Shown: positions 8,271 through 16,429 of the stretch, piece after piece
Layout: every line of letters starts with the position of its first letter
Position numbering within the stretch: position 1 is the stretch's first letter
Assembly: GCA_031800475.1 (NCBI GenBank)
Contig: DAPKRQ010000198.1
Span: forward strand, 1-46,623
DNA length: 46,623 nt
Reading direction: 5' to 3'
Source of the DNA: Kuafuiihalomonas phototrophica
GTDB taxonomy: Bacteria; Myxococcota; Kuafuiibacteriia; Kuafuiibacteriales; Kuafuiibacteriaceae
Notes under the pieces: model-generated
What the model was told of the DNA's origin: nothing
The model's input: only the letters and a program-made list of their open reading frames with translations
Databases searched by the model: none
Position numbers and translations under genes: made by a program

Positions 8271-10214
8271 GTGATGTCGGTCAGAAGCTTTGGACGCTAC
8301 CGGATCCTGGGGATCTTGAAGGACGGGGGCATGGGCCGCCTGTCCCTGGCGGTGATGACCGGAGTGCAAGACTTCCGGCGCATCGTCGTCCTGAAGCAGA
8401 TCCTCCCGCATCTGGCCGAGTCGGACTCGGTCCTCAAGATGTTCATGAACGAGGCCCGGCTCGCCGCCCGGCTCGACCATCCCTCGATCGTCCACATCTT
8501 CGAGCTCGGGCAGCACAAAAAACAATACTTCATGAGCATGGAGTACCTGCCCGGCGAAGACCTGAGCCGGGTGGTGAAAAAGTGCTGGAAGAAGAAGAAG
8601 AAGCTTCCGGTGCCGGTGGCGCTGACCGTGGCGCGCAACGTGGCCGAGGCCCTCCACCACGCCCACGAGATGGTCAACGACGACGGGCGGCCGGCGGGAC
8701 TGGTCCACCGGGACGTGAGCCCGTCGAACGTGGTCATGACGTACTACGGGGCCACCAAGCTTCTGGATTTCGGCGTGGCGAAGGCCACGGCCCTTCAGGG
8801 CGAAAACCAGACCCAGGTCGGCACCTTCAAAGGAAAGTACGGCTATGCCTCGCCCGAACAGGTCCGGGGCGAAAGCATCGACGCCCGGTCGGATATCTTC
8901 GCCTTGGGTACGGTCATGTGGGAAATGCTGGCACTTCGCCGGCTGTTTCGCCGTCAGTCCGACGCAGCGACCATTCGGGCGGTCGAGGAGGCGGCCGTGC
9001 CGTCTCTGTGTCAGCTGCACCCGGAGATTCCGGAGGTGCTGGACCGGATCGTGGCCCGAGCCCTGGCGCGAGAGAAAGAGGATCGCTTTCAGTCCGCCGG
9101 CGAAATGGCGGACGCCCTGGAAAAGGCCATCTTCCAGGTCGGTGAGCCGGCCTCTTCCCGGTTCGTCGCCCAGTGGCTGACCCAACTCTTCGGTCCGGAG
9201 ATGGCCGACCTGAAGCAGTCCCTCGCCCAAGGACGGGGCATCAATCTGTCCGGCAGGGGGCCCGCGCTGGCCCCCCACCACGTCGAGATGCTGGGCATCA
9301 AACCGCTCCCGGAAGAGACGGACGACGTGGCAGAGCCGGCGACGGATGAAGCCCGGCTCACCCGCGAACCGGCCTCTTCGGGTCGAAAACAAGGCCAAGG
9401 CTCGCCACCGCTGCCCGCCACCAGCGACGTTCCCCGGCTGTCGAACCGGCCCGCCAGCTCCGCCCTCGCTGGACCGGCCACGCCGCGTCATTCCTCTCCG
9501 ATCCAGCCCGCGTCCGCGCCGCGAAGCGGTCAGCTGCGGACCACTTGGTCCGTCGACGACCCCTTTTCGAACCTGGGCCTCACTTCATCTTCGGTGAGCG
9601 AGAGCCCAGCCCAAGCCAGGGCGGGATCCATGGTCGCCGAGCGGTCGTCCCACCGCGGCCCCATCACCCACACGGGAAGCTCCACGCGCCCCCGGCGGGC
9701 CGGCCGCCGCCCGCTGTGGGCTGGGGTCATCGCCGGCATGGTGCCGGTGGCCGTGTTCGCGGTCCTGAGATGGTCGGACGCGGGGTCGGCGCCGGACCCG
9801 GGCACGGCGAGCCGCCTCCGCGTCGCGAGCCATCCCCCCGGCGCCACCGTCTTCATCGACGGCAAGCGCCAGGACCGCTCGACGCCGGTCGAGCTCACGG
9901 ACCTGACGCGGGGTGAACGCGTACGGATCCGCCTCGAGAAGGAGGGCTACGCGTCCGAAGTGGTCGACGTCGAGCTCGACAGCCGGCGGGTCGAAAAGAC
10001 CGTCGACCTCCGAATCTTGGGCTTGATCGAATTCGAGGCCCTGCCCGAAGGGGCCGAGGTGTGGATCGATGCAGTCCGGGTGGACGACCCCTCGGTTCCC
10101 TCCGAGGTGGCGATCGGCGTGCACCAGCTTCGGATCCGGTACGCGTCCGGCGGCGAGGAACGGCGAAAGCTCATCGTCCGCCCGGGGTTTCAGACCGTCA
10201 CGGTGGGGAATTGA
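8271..10214 (+). CDS. Membrane Ser/Thr protein kinase with extracytoplasmic PEGA repeats
   Basis: The 647-residue product carries a Hanks-type kinase domain over residues 8-290: glycine loop KDGGMGRLSLA, Lys42 in VVLKQI, catalytic loop HRDVSPSNV at 146-154, and DFG at 166-168 in LLDFGVAK. VSPSN in place of VKPEN is a common myxobacterial variant and is expected to be active. A long Ser/Pro/Arg-rich linker (about 320-475) leads to one membrane helix (about 480-499, LWAGVIAGMVPVAVFAV). The outside part has two PEGA-like units (RVASHPPGATVFIDGKRQD and FEALPEGAEVWIDAVRVD). The start may be GTG 8271 or ATG 8274. It is divergent from the TPR-PATAN gene and four bases ahead of a STAS gene, so it may phosphorylate that protein. 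Confidence 0.9.
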   Translation: MMSVRSFGRYRILGILKDGGMGRLSLAVMTGVQDFRRIVVLKQILPHLAESDSVLKMFMNEARLAARLDHPSIVHIFELGQHKKQYFMSMEYLPGEDLSRVVKKCWKKKKKLPVPVALTVARNVAEALHHAHEMVNDDGRPAGLVHRDVSPSNVVMTYYGATKLLDFGVAKATALQGENQTQVGTFKGKYGYASPEQVRGESIDARSDIFALGTVMWEMLALRRLFRRQSDAATIRAVEEAAVPSLCQLHPEIPEVLDRIVARALAREKEDRFQSAGEMADALEKAIFQVGEPASSRFVAQWLTQLFGPEMADLKQSLAQGRGINLSGRGPALAPHHVEMLGIKPLPEETDDVAEPATDEARLTREPASSGRKQGQGSPPLPATSDVPRLSNRPASSALAGPATPRHSSPIQPASAPRSGQLRTTWSVDDPFSNLGLTSSSVSESPAQARAGSMVAERSSHRGPITHTGSSTRPRRAGRRPLWAGVIAGMVPVAVFAVLRWSDAGSAPDPGTASRLRVASHPPGATVFIDGKRQDRSTPVELTDLTRGERVRIRLEKEGYASEVVDVELDSRRVEKTVDLRILGLIEFEALPEGAEVWIDAVRVDDPSVPSEVAIGVHQLRIRYASGGEERRKLIVRPGFQTVTVGN

Positions 10215-10218
10215 AGCC

Positions 10219-10707
10219 ATGTCCGCCGAGATCGAAACCCGATCCTCCGCACCCGGCGTCCTGCACGCCAAGGTTCGCGGAGTGATCGACGAGCACACCG
10301 ATTTTTCACCCCTGCTTCCGGCGTCGGTGGCCACGCTGCACGTGGACACCTCCGAGGTTTTTCGGATCAACTCCATGGGGGTGAAGGCTTGGCTCGACTG
10401 GGTGCATTCCGTCGAGCGCGCCGGCAGCCGGCTCGTACTCTACGATTGCCCGCCGGTTTTGGTGGGTCAGCTGAACATGATCGCGGGATTCGCCGGCCGT
10501 CTCGGTCGGGTGGCGTCGGTTCGGGCCCCCTGGGTGTGCGAGGCTTGCGGGCACGGGATCGTGGAGCGCATCGACTTGACCCACGGGCCGGTAGCCATTC
10601 CTCAGACCAAGCCTTGCCCGAGGTGCTCGAATGCGATGGAGTTCGAAGAGGTCGGCGAGGTCTATCTCGACTTTCTCCGAGTCCCGAAGACCCCAGCAAC
10701 CCGGTAA
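10219..10707 (+). CDS. Short STAS-domain / zinc-ribbon protein
   Basis: The 162-residue product is a stand-alone copy of the STAS plus zinc-ribbon module seen at 1823-3901 and 5206-5991. The STAS loop reads VFRINSMGVKAW, keeping the Ser before the glycine. It is followed by CPPVLVGQLNMIAGFAG, then CEAC and CPRC as two metal knuckles, and ends with FEEVGEVYLDFL. No membrane helix is present, so it should be soluble. It begins four bases after the kinase-PEGA gene and 38 bases before the HATPase gene. That order (kinase, STAS, HATPase) is what a partner-switching module would need. The biochemical role is inferred from family knowledge, not shown. Confidence 0.8.
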   Translation: MSAEIETRSSAPGVLHAKVRGVIDEHTDFSPLLPASVATLHVDTSEVFRINSMGVKAWLDWVHSVERAGSRLVLYDCPPVLVGQLNMIAGFAGRLGRVASVRAPWVCEACGHGIVERIDLTHGPVAIPQTKPCPRCSNAMEFEEVGEVYLDFLRVPKTPATR

Positions 10708-10745
10708 CGCCATTGAACGGATCGCGTGAAAAGCCACGAGGCGAA

Positions 10746-11678
10746 ATGCTGGTCGTTTCGCAAGACACTCCGCTGCGCAAAGCGATCGCCCGGAGCCTGA
10801 CATGCTCCGGCGTGGCCGCAGTGGAACGAGACGACGCGGAAAGCGCCCGGGAACACGCCCTTGCGTCTTCCATACCGGGACTCGCGATCGTCGACGCGGC
10901 TCAGTTCGATCGGGCCGTCCGAGGGGACTGGAATCACTGGTGGCTGATCTGCGTGACCCGCGAGCAGGATCCCCGCTGGTTCGAGGTGGCGGTCGAGCAC
11001 GACATCGTCTGCGGCATCGTCGGCGCCAGCGAGGATCTGCCCTTCCCAACCCGTCAGCTGGTCTCGGTGGGCCGGCGGCTGGTCCTCCGCCGGGCCCCCC
11101 CGCCTTCCGCACCACTGGCTTGGGGCCATCTGTGGCACGAGCGTTCCGTAGGGGACAACGACGCCCGACGGGAGCGAATCGACGAGGTGCACCGCTTCGC
11201 CGAGGACGTGTGCGGGGGACGCATGGCTGGCAAGGCCGCGGACGTCACCGACGAGCTGTTGATGAATGCCATGTACGACGCCCCCGTCGACGGGTCGGGC
11301 ACCCCGCTGTACGCCCACGATCGCAAGTCTCCGGTCCAGCTCGAACCGGAACAGCGACCGGTGCTGGGCTACGGTGCCGACGGCGATGTCATGGTGCTCA
11401 CGGTCGGCGACCCTTTCGGCCGTCTCAAGCGAAGGTCGGTCTTCGAAAGCATGCACCGAGGTCTCACCACCGGCCAGATGGATACCAGCGGAGGGGGTGC
11501 GGGCCTCGGCATGTCGATCATCTACCGAAACTGCAGCTCGGTCTTCTTCGACGTTCAGCGCCGAGAGCATACGCAGGTCAGCGTGATGATGGACCTGGTC
11601 CGAAAGCCCCGGCGGGGAGACCTTCCGCGCTCGGTCCTCTTTTTCGAGTATCCCTCGCGACGGCCCAAGCAGCCATAG
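10746..11678 (+). CDS. Receiver-like / HATPase (anti-sigma-factor kinase type) protein
   Basis: The start ATG 10746 follows GAGGCGA and gives 310 residues. The first 115 resemble a degenerate response-regulator receiver (MLVVSQDTPLRKAIARSL, then GLAIVDAAQFD), though several expected acidic residues are missing. The C-terminal half is a GHKL ATPase: N-box region VTDELLMNAMYDAPVDG, a G1-like stretch VLTVGDPFGRL, and the glycine lid SGGGAGLGMSIIY. There is no histidine-kinase dimerisation helix, so an RsbW/SpoIIAB-like Ser kinase or binding partner of the adjacent STAS protein is more likely than a two-component kinase. It shares the operon with the kinase and STAS genes. The target is unknown. 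Confidence 0.75.
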   Translation: MLVVSQDTPLRKAIARSLTCSGVAAVERDDAESAREHALASSIPGLAIVDAAQFDRAVRGDWNHWWLICVTREQDPRWFEVAVEHDIVCGIVGASEDLPFPTRQLVSVGRRLVLRRAPPPSAPLAWGHLWHERSVGDNDARRERIDEVHRFAEDVCGGRMAGKAADVTDELLMNAMYDAPVDGSGTPLYAHDRKSPVQLEPEQRPVLGYGADGDVMVLTVGDPFGRLKRRSVFESMHRGLTTGQMDTSGGGAGLGMSIIYRNCSSVFFDVQRREHTQVSVMMDLVRKPRRGDLPRSVLFFEYPSRRPKQP

Positions 11679-11711
11679 CGACCGGCGGTGGACGGGCAGC
11701 GCTTTCGCTGG

Positions 11712-13172
11712 TCACTCCCACCAAATGACCGGCAGGCACGGCAAAAGCGCGCCCCTTGCCGTGATGCTCACCTTGAGGTTCGCGCTCACCCGGGTCATGG
11801 CCCCGGCAAAGACCCCGTTGAAGATGAACGGATTCCAGTTGGCGTGGGCCTCTTCGAATTCCCAATGCCCGCGATTCGGCACCGGCTGCCGGAGTCGGGG
11901 TGGCGTGGTGTAGGCCTGTGCCACGGCAGGGGTCCAGGCCATGTCGTTGACCGCGTAGGACCACTCGTCCTCGCTCACCTCGGGCCCGAGCACCACCTCG
12001 TTGCCTCCGTGGCCGAACGCTCCCTTCAGCACCCAACCGTTTTTCTCCCGGACGAGCTGATCGACGTCGGCCAACTCCATGACCCGGGTGGGCAAGACCA
12101 TCTTGGCCAGAACATGCCGCTGGCGTTCGGACAGGCCCTCGAGCACCTCTTCCAGCGCCAACAATCCGAGCAGCATCTTGTTGCCGAGAACGTACGAGCG
12201 GAGGGGATTTATCATGCACACCATTCCCTCGCGGTAGGCCCGTATCAGCGGCGCGAGCTCTTCGGCCCGGCGAACGAAGTCCGGAAACAGGACGCGCCGG
12301 TAGACGATGTCGATGCGTCGTCCCTTCGCGAAAAGGCGTCCGGACTCGACGGTCAGGTCCCGAGGATCGCAGGTGAACGCCTGGCAGCCCAGGCTGGTGA
12401 AGGTCCGCGCCGTGGCTTCCTGCTCGAAGCGGGTCTTCTGCCCCGCCCAATCGACGATGGCGATGCGGGGACATCGTTTGGTACCGCCCCACTCTCGGTA
12501 CACGTCCAACATGCCGCGCAGCAGTGTGTGGGTCCGGTCGAAACGAACAAAACGAGCTCCTTCAGCCGAGTTGATCGGGAACAGACGAAGCGCTTCCTGC
12601 TCCAGCTCGTCGGTGAAGGTCATCATCGCCGGGCTGTCTGAGTTGACCTCGAAGAGGCTGAGCCGATCGCCTTCCCAGACCATGTCGGGGCGGCTGATGA
12701 TGGCCATTCGCTCATAGCCCGGGTCGATGTCGATCAACTCTCGGGCTTCGGGCGGCAATCGGAGCAAGCGGTAGATATCGGGATGCCGGATGACGTTGCG
12801 GCCCACTTTGTCCAAGGCGAGCATCAACTGCTCGGTGTGCCGGTGCCACACCTCGTGCCGCCGGGCGCTGACCAAATGCGGCTTGAGCGAGACGGGCAAC
12901 GGCCCGTCTCCGAACCGAACCTTTCGCTGATGAAGAATGCTCTGCAGCGCATCCCAAGCCTGCTCCGCAGCGTCGGGCTGCGACGCGATGAGATGGTCGA
13001 CACTTCGCTCGAATCGCTTGAAGTTTCGCTCTATCTCGAACAGCTGCTTGTGACTCTCACCGAGGGTCGACTGCTCTTCCCAGCCGGAGGTCTCGATGTC
13101 GGGGGTGAAGGAGTCGATGTCGATCGACCCCTCGGTCCAGAGGTCCCGGGAAAAGCTCGTTTGGAAACTCAT
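11712..13172 (-). CDS. Circularly permuted ATP-grasp ligase, glutathionylspermidine-synthase-like
   Basis: The 486-residue product is related to the C-N ligase half of glutathionylspermidine synthase and to circularly permuted ATP-grasp enzymes. Signs are GDRLSLFEVNSDSPAMMTF (family ExNxDxP motif), DIVYRRVLFPDF, and VLKGAFGHGGNEVVLGP, the ATP-binding lysine and glycine-rich loop. Such enzymes join a carboxylate to an amine using ATP. The start ATG 13172 overlaps the upstream comB TGA as ATGA, so the two are translated together. That pairing suggests the ligase acts on sulfolactate or a related sulfonate, possibly forming an amide. The substrate is inference only. It may instead be one of the uncharacterised family members linked to peptide tailoring. 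Confidence 0.75.
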   Translation of the reverse strand: MSFQTSFSRDLWTEGSIDIDSFTPDIETSGWEEQSTLGESHKQLFEIERNFKRFERSVDHLIASQPDAAEQAWDALQSILHQRKVRFGDGPLPVSLKPHLVSARRHEVWHRHTEQLMLALDKVGRNVIRHPDIYRLLRLPPEARELIDIDPGYERMAIISRPDMVWEGDRLSLFEVNSDSPAMMTFTDELEQEALRLFPINSAEGARFVRFDRTHTLLRGMLDVYREWGGTKRCPRIAIVDWAGQKTRFEQEATARTFTSLGCQAFTCDPRDLTVESGRLFAKGRRIDIVYRRVLFPDFVRRAEELAPLIRAYREGMVCMINPLRSYVLGNKMLLGLLALEEVLEGLSERQRHVLAKMVLPTRVMELADVDQLVREKNGWVLKGAFGHGGNEVVLGPEVSEDEWSYAVNDMAWTPAVAQAYTTPPRLRQPVPNRGHWEFEEAHANWNPFIFNGVFAGAMTRVSANLKVSITARGALLPCLPVIWWE

Positions 13173-13870
13173 GCCGCCTTCCACACGCGCGCAACCCCCC
13201 CGGCGCCGGCCGGAGTATGGACAGCTGTCGCCTCGGGCACAACGGCGACTCGGTTCACTTCGAGTGCGAATTTCGCATCGGCTTCGAAATCGCCTTCACC
13301 TTCGATCCGGCGAAGCGTCCGGGGATCCGCGAGGCACGCCGATCGGATCCGCGCGAAATCCGGCGTCCCACCTCGAAGCACTTGGAAGTACGCCTCCGCA
13401 CATCGATCGTCTTCAAACCGGGGCTCGGCCCGGTCGAACCGCCCAGCAGGTGCCAGCGTGACCCGGCGAGGCTTCAGGGAACGAACATGTTCCACCACCG
13501 CGCCGAAGTTGACGAAGCTTCCGAGCAAGATCTTCCCCGATCTTTCGAGGGCAGCACCCACGGTGCGTGTCCCGTTGGTCGTGACCAATACGGGCGTCCG
13601 GCCCCCCAGGTCCATGCGCGCCGCTTCGACCGGAGAATTGTCGCGGCGCTCTGGCCAGTGGCGGCATGCCTCGAGCTCGCTGAATATCCACCGCTCGGAG
13701 GACTGGACCGGTACTCGGTCCAGTTGCTCCAGCGTGGGTACCACGTAGAGATCCCCATCGGACCGGGCGGTGAGAACGGCTGCAGTGGTGGTGAAGCGAA
13801 ACACGTCGATCACCACGGTGACGTCGAGTTCCGGTTCGAAGCGATGAGGTGGTAGGATTCGGACTTCCAT
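13169..13870 (-). CDS. comB: 2-phosphosulfolactate phosphatase (ComB)
   Basis: The 233-residue product fits the ComB family in length and motifs: VTVVIDVFRFTTTAAVL near residue 22, VLVTTNGTRTVGAAL, and PAGRFDRAEPRFEDDRCAEAY. ComB removes phosphate from 2-phosphosulfolactate to give 3-sulfolactate (EC 3.1.3.71), the second step of coenzyme M biosynthesis in methanogens; it also occurs in bacteria that make sulfolactate, for example in Bacillus subtilis spores. The first ATG in the family frame is 13870; a TTG at 13933 would add a basic stretch that I consider spurious. It is divergent from comA (95-base gap) and overlaps the ATP-grasp gene by four bases. No downstream coenzyme M genes are visible, so sulfolactate or a derivative is the likelier product. 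Confidence 0.88.
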   Translation of the reverse strand: MEVRILPPHRFEPELDVTVVIDVFRFTTTAAVLTARSDGDLYVVPTLEQLDRVPVQSSERWIFSELEACRHWPERRDNSPVEAARMDLGGRTPVLVTTNGTRTVGAALERSGKILLGSFVNFGAVVEHVRSLKPRRVTLAPAGRFDRAEPRFEDDRCAEAYFQVLRGGTPDFARIRSACLADPRTLRRIEGEGDFEADAKFALEVNRVAVVPEATAVHTPAGAGGVARVWKAA

Positions 13871-13965
13871 CGCGAGCTTGCCGCTCCGACGAGGGCGCTC
13901 TCGCGTGCAATCACGAACCGGGCGGCCTTGCAACGGGCCCCGGGCTCGCCTAGTCCAGATCGCGC

Positions 13966-14733
13966 ATGGCAGCCCGAGATGCGCGGGTCGAGGAGCTTTT
14001 GGCCCCGGACCTCCGAACCCGGAAGCCCCGCACGTCGGGACTGACCATCGTGCTCGACAAAGGGCTCGGGATCCGGGCCGTCCGGGACCTGGTCGAGGTC
14101 TCGGGCGACCACGTGGACTTCGCGAAGATCGCTTGGGGCAGCGCCCTGATCACCGGGGGCCTCGAAGACAAACTACAGGCTTACCGCACGGGTGGCATCA
14201 CGCCGCTGCTGGGCGGCACCCTCTTCGAGTACGCCTACGGCGCTGGCAAACTCGATACCCTCTTGGCGTGGGTTCGAGACCTACGGGTATCGATCGAGAT
14301 CAGCGATGGCGTGTTCGACATTCCGCGACCAGAGCGTCTTCAGTGGCTGGAGCGATTTGCTGCGGCCGCCGGGGGCCCGGTGTTCTCCGAGCTGGGCGGC
14401 AAAGTGCAGCAGCACGACACCCTGGACTGGGACGAAGCGATCGCCGAGGAGCTCCGAGCCGGAGCGCACCACGTGGTCGTCGAGGGGCGCGAGGTGGGTC
14501 CGGTCGGACAGCCTTTTCGGCAGGACTTGGTCGACCGCCTTCTTCGCTCGGAGCACGCGGAACGTCTGGTTTTCGAAGCGCTCGAGCGTCCGCAGCAAGT
14601 CCGCCTGGTCCAGACCGTGGGCCCCAACGTCAACCTCGGTAACATCTTGCCGGAGCACGTGCTGACCCTGGAATCGTTCCGGCGGGGCCTCAAAGAGCAC
14701 ACCCTGCGCGGCCGGCCCGACCGCACCGGTTGA
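13966..14733 (+). CDS. comA: Phosphosulfolactate synthase (ComA)
   Basis: The 255-residue product is a full-length ComA-type TIM-barrel enzyme, which adds sulfite to phosphoenolpyruvate to form 2-phosphosulfolactate (EC 4.4.1.19). Family features are TIVLDKGLG, VDFAKIAWGSALI, GGTLFEYAYGAGK, ISDGVFDIP, FSELGGKV, HVVVEGREVG and VGPNVNLGNILPEHVLTLESFRRGL. It supplies the substrate for ComB, encoded divergently next door. A plant relative of the family (Hsa32) has a heat-stress role, so the exact reaction is not certain from sequence alone, but the comB neighbour strongly supports it. The next gene, a gamma-glutamyltransferase, begins 73 bases downstream on the same strand and may be co-transcribed. 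Confidence 0.88.
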   Translation: MAARDARVEELLAPDLRTRKPRTSGLTIVLDKGLGIRAVRDLVEVSGDHVDFAKIAWGSALITGGLEDKLQAYRTGGITPLLGGTLFEYAYGAGKLDTLLAWVRDLRVSIEISDGVFDIPRPERLQWLERFAAAAGGPVFSELGGKVQQHDTLDWDEAIAEELRAGAHHVVVEGREVGPVGQPFRQDLVDRLLRSEHAERLVFEALERPQQVRLVQTVGPNVNLGNILPEHVLTLESFRRGLKEHTLRGRPDRTG

Positions 14734-14806
14734 GGCCGGGAACGGTCCGTGGTGTAGCTGGCGCCGTGCACCGATTGCCGGGTCCCGTGGCGGAAGGAGG
14801 GAGTCG

Positions 14807-16429
14807 ATGACCGTACCGAGCCCCCATCAGTTTCCCGGGTTCGTGGTGTCGTACTCCCCGGTGGCCTCTGCCTTGGGTACCCGGGTGCTGATGGAGGGCG
14901 GCAACGCCGTCGACGCGACGGTGTGCACCGCTTTGGCCCTGGCCGTCACGTACCCGCAGGCGGGGGCCCTCGGTGGCGGCGGCTTCGCCATGCTTCGGTT
15001 CGAGGGCGAGCCAGTCCGCTTTTTGGACTACCGAGAGACCGCACCTTCCGGGCTGCGGCCCGCGGCCTTCGTTTCGCCGAGTGGGCACCGGAGCTCCGCA
15101 TCCACCGTCGGAGGCCGTTCCGTGGCGGTCCCGGGCACCGTGGCCGGTCTGGAGGCGATGCATGCCCGATACGGCAGTCTTCCGTGGGCCAAACTGGTCG
15201 AGCCGGTGGTGGAACTGGCCGACGCGGGCGTGTGGCTATCGACCCGGCAAGCAGCTTACCTTCGAAAGTACGAGGACGCCTTGCGGGCGTTCTCAGGCAC
15301 TGCGGAGAGCTTTCTTCGAGACGGCCGGGCCCCCCTACCCGGCACGCGGTTCCGGCAGCCCCTACTGGCCAAGACTTTCGAACGGCTGGCCCGAGAGGGA
15401 GCCCGGGAATTCTACGAAGGAAAAACGGCCCGACACATCGTCGATGCGGTGCGCGCTTCGGGCGGGCCGCTTTCGGGCCACGATCTGTCGAGCTACGAAG
15501 CCAAGTGGCGAGAGCCTCTGACGATCGAGGCCTTTGGCGCCACCATCGTCTCCCCGTCTCTTCCGTCCTCCGGGGGACTGGTGGTCAATGCAGCCTTGCG
15601 ACTCCTGGAGGCGAATGGCGTCGATCGATTCGACACCCCGGAGGACCCCCATCGAACACTCCTTTTGGCACGGTGCCTACGGGCCGCATTCGCGATGCGG
15701 TATCGCATCGCCGTCGATCCGGACTTCGCTTCGAAAGAAGATCGAGCCGAGATCGAGAAAATCCGCTGTCTCAATGGTCACCTGGACATCGATGAAATCG
15801 AAAAGAGGTACGTCTTCGAGAGATTCGAGCCGAAGTCGGTGATCGAGGGAAACCACACGACGCATTTTTGCGTCGTGGACGGCAACGAGAACATCGTCTC
15901 GAACACCTACAGCATCAACACTCTGTTCGGATCCAAAATGCTCGCGAGCGATGCTGGGTTTCTACTCAACAACTCCATCGATGATTTTCAGATCGGAGCG
16001 AGCAGCGAAAACTGGTACGGAATGGTGGATTCGCCCAAGAACGCGCTCGCTCCGGGGCGGCGGCCGGTCGGGTCCATGTGTCCGACGGTGGTCATGGACG
16101 AAAGCGGTACCGTCCCCCGCCTGGTCTTGGGTGGCTCGGGTGGCCCCACGATCCCCACCATGCTGGTGCAGGTGCTCTTGGCTTCCTTGGTGGACGGACT
16201 GCCGCTGCATCGGGCCGTGTCGAACCCCCGCGTACACCACCAGTTCCTGCGGCCCGAGCTGCGGGTGGAGCAAGCACTCCCCCAGGAACAGCGGCGGGAA
16301 CTTCGGGCCTTGAACAACCCGATCGTGGAGGTGAATCGCCTCGCCATCTGTGCCGGACTGGAGCGGAAGGCGGACGGCCGTCACTCGGGCTTTTTGGATC
16401 CGCGCTTCGGTCGCTACGACGAGGACTGA
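14807..16429 (+). CDS. ggt: Gamma-glutamyltransferase family protein without a visible signal peptide
   Basis: The 540-residue product has the Ntn-hydrolase features of gamma-glutamyltranspeptidase: FLDYRETAPSG (gamma-glutamyl-binding Arg), GNHTTHFCVVDGNENIVSN with Thr351 as the expected autoprocessing nucleophile, VGSMCPTVVM, and the LGGSGG oxyanion loop. The strong ribosome site GGAAGGAGGG lies 7 bases before ATG 14807, so the start is firm. Unlike most bacterial homologues it has no N-terminal secretion signal, which suggests a cytoplasmic role such as YwrD-like turnover or tailoring. Its place next to comA and opposite the ATP-grasp ligase fits hydrolysis or transfer of a gamma-glutamyl group on a sulfonate conjugate. 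Its 3' end overlaps the convergent permease gene by 16 bases. Confidence 0.88.
   Translation: MTVPSPHQFPGFVVSYSPVASALGTRVLMEGGNAVDATVCTALALAVTYPQAGALGGGGFAMLRFEGEPVRFLDYRETAPSGLRPAAFVSPSGHRSSASTVGGRSVAVPGTVAGLEAMHARYGSLPWAKLVEPVVELADAGVWLSTRQAAYLRKYEDALRAFSGTAESFLRDGRAPLPGTRFRQPLLAKTFERLAREGAREFYEGKTARHIVDAVRASGGPLSGHDLSSYEAKWREPLTIEAFGATIVSPSLPSSGGLVVNAALRLLEANGVDRFDTPEDPHRTLLLARCLRAAFAMRYRIAVDPDFASKEDRAEIEKIRCLNGHLDIDEIEKRYVFERFEPKSVIEGNHTTHFCVVDGNENIVSNTYSINTLFGSKMLASDAGFLLNNSIDDFQIGASSENWYGMVDSPKNALAPGRRPVGSMCPTVVMDESGTVPRLVLGGSGGPTIPTMLVQVLLASLVDGLPLHRAVSNPRVHHQFLRPELRVEQALPQEQRRELRALNNPIVEVNRLAICAGLERKADGRHSGFLDPRFGRYDED

Noticed and set aside
8184..9491. Upstream extension of the TPR-PATAN frame
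   Set aside because: Antisense to the kinase-PEGA catalytic domain; ATG 8183 starts the recognisable protein.
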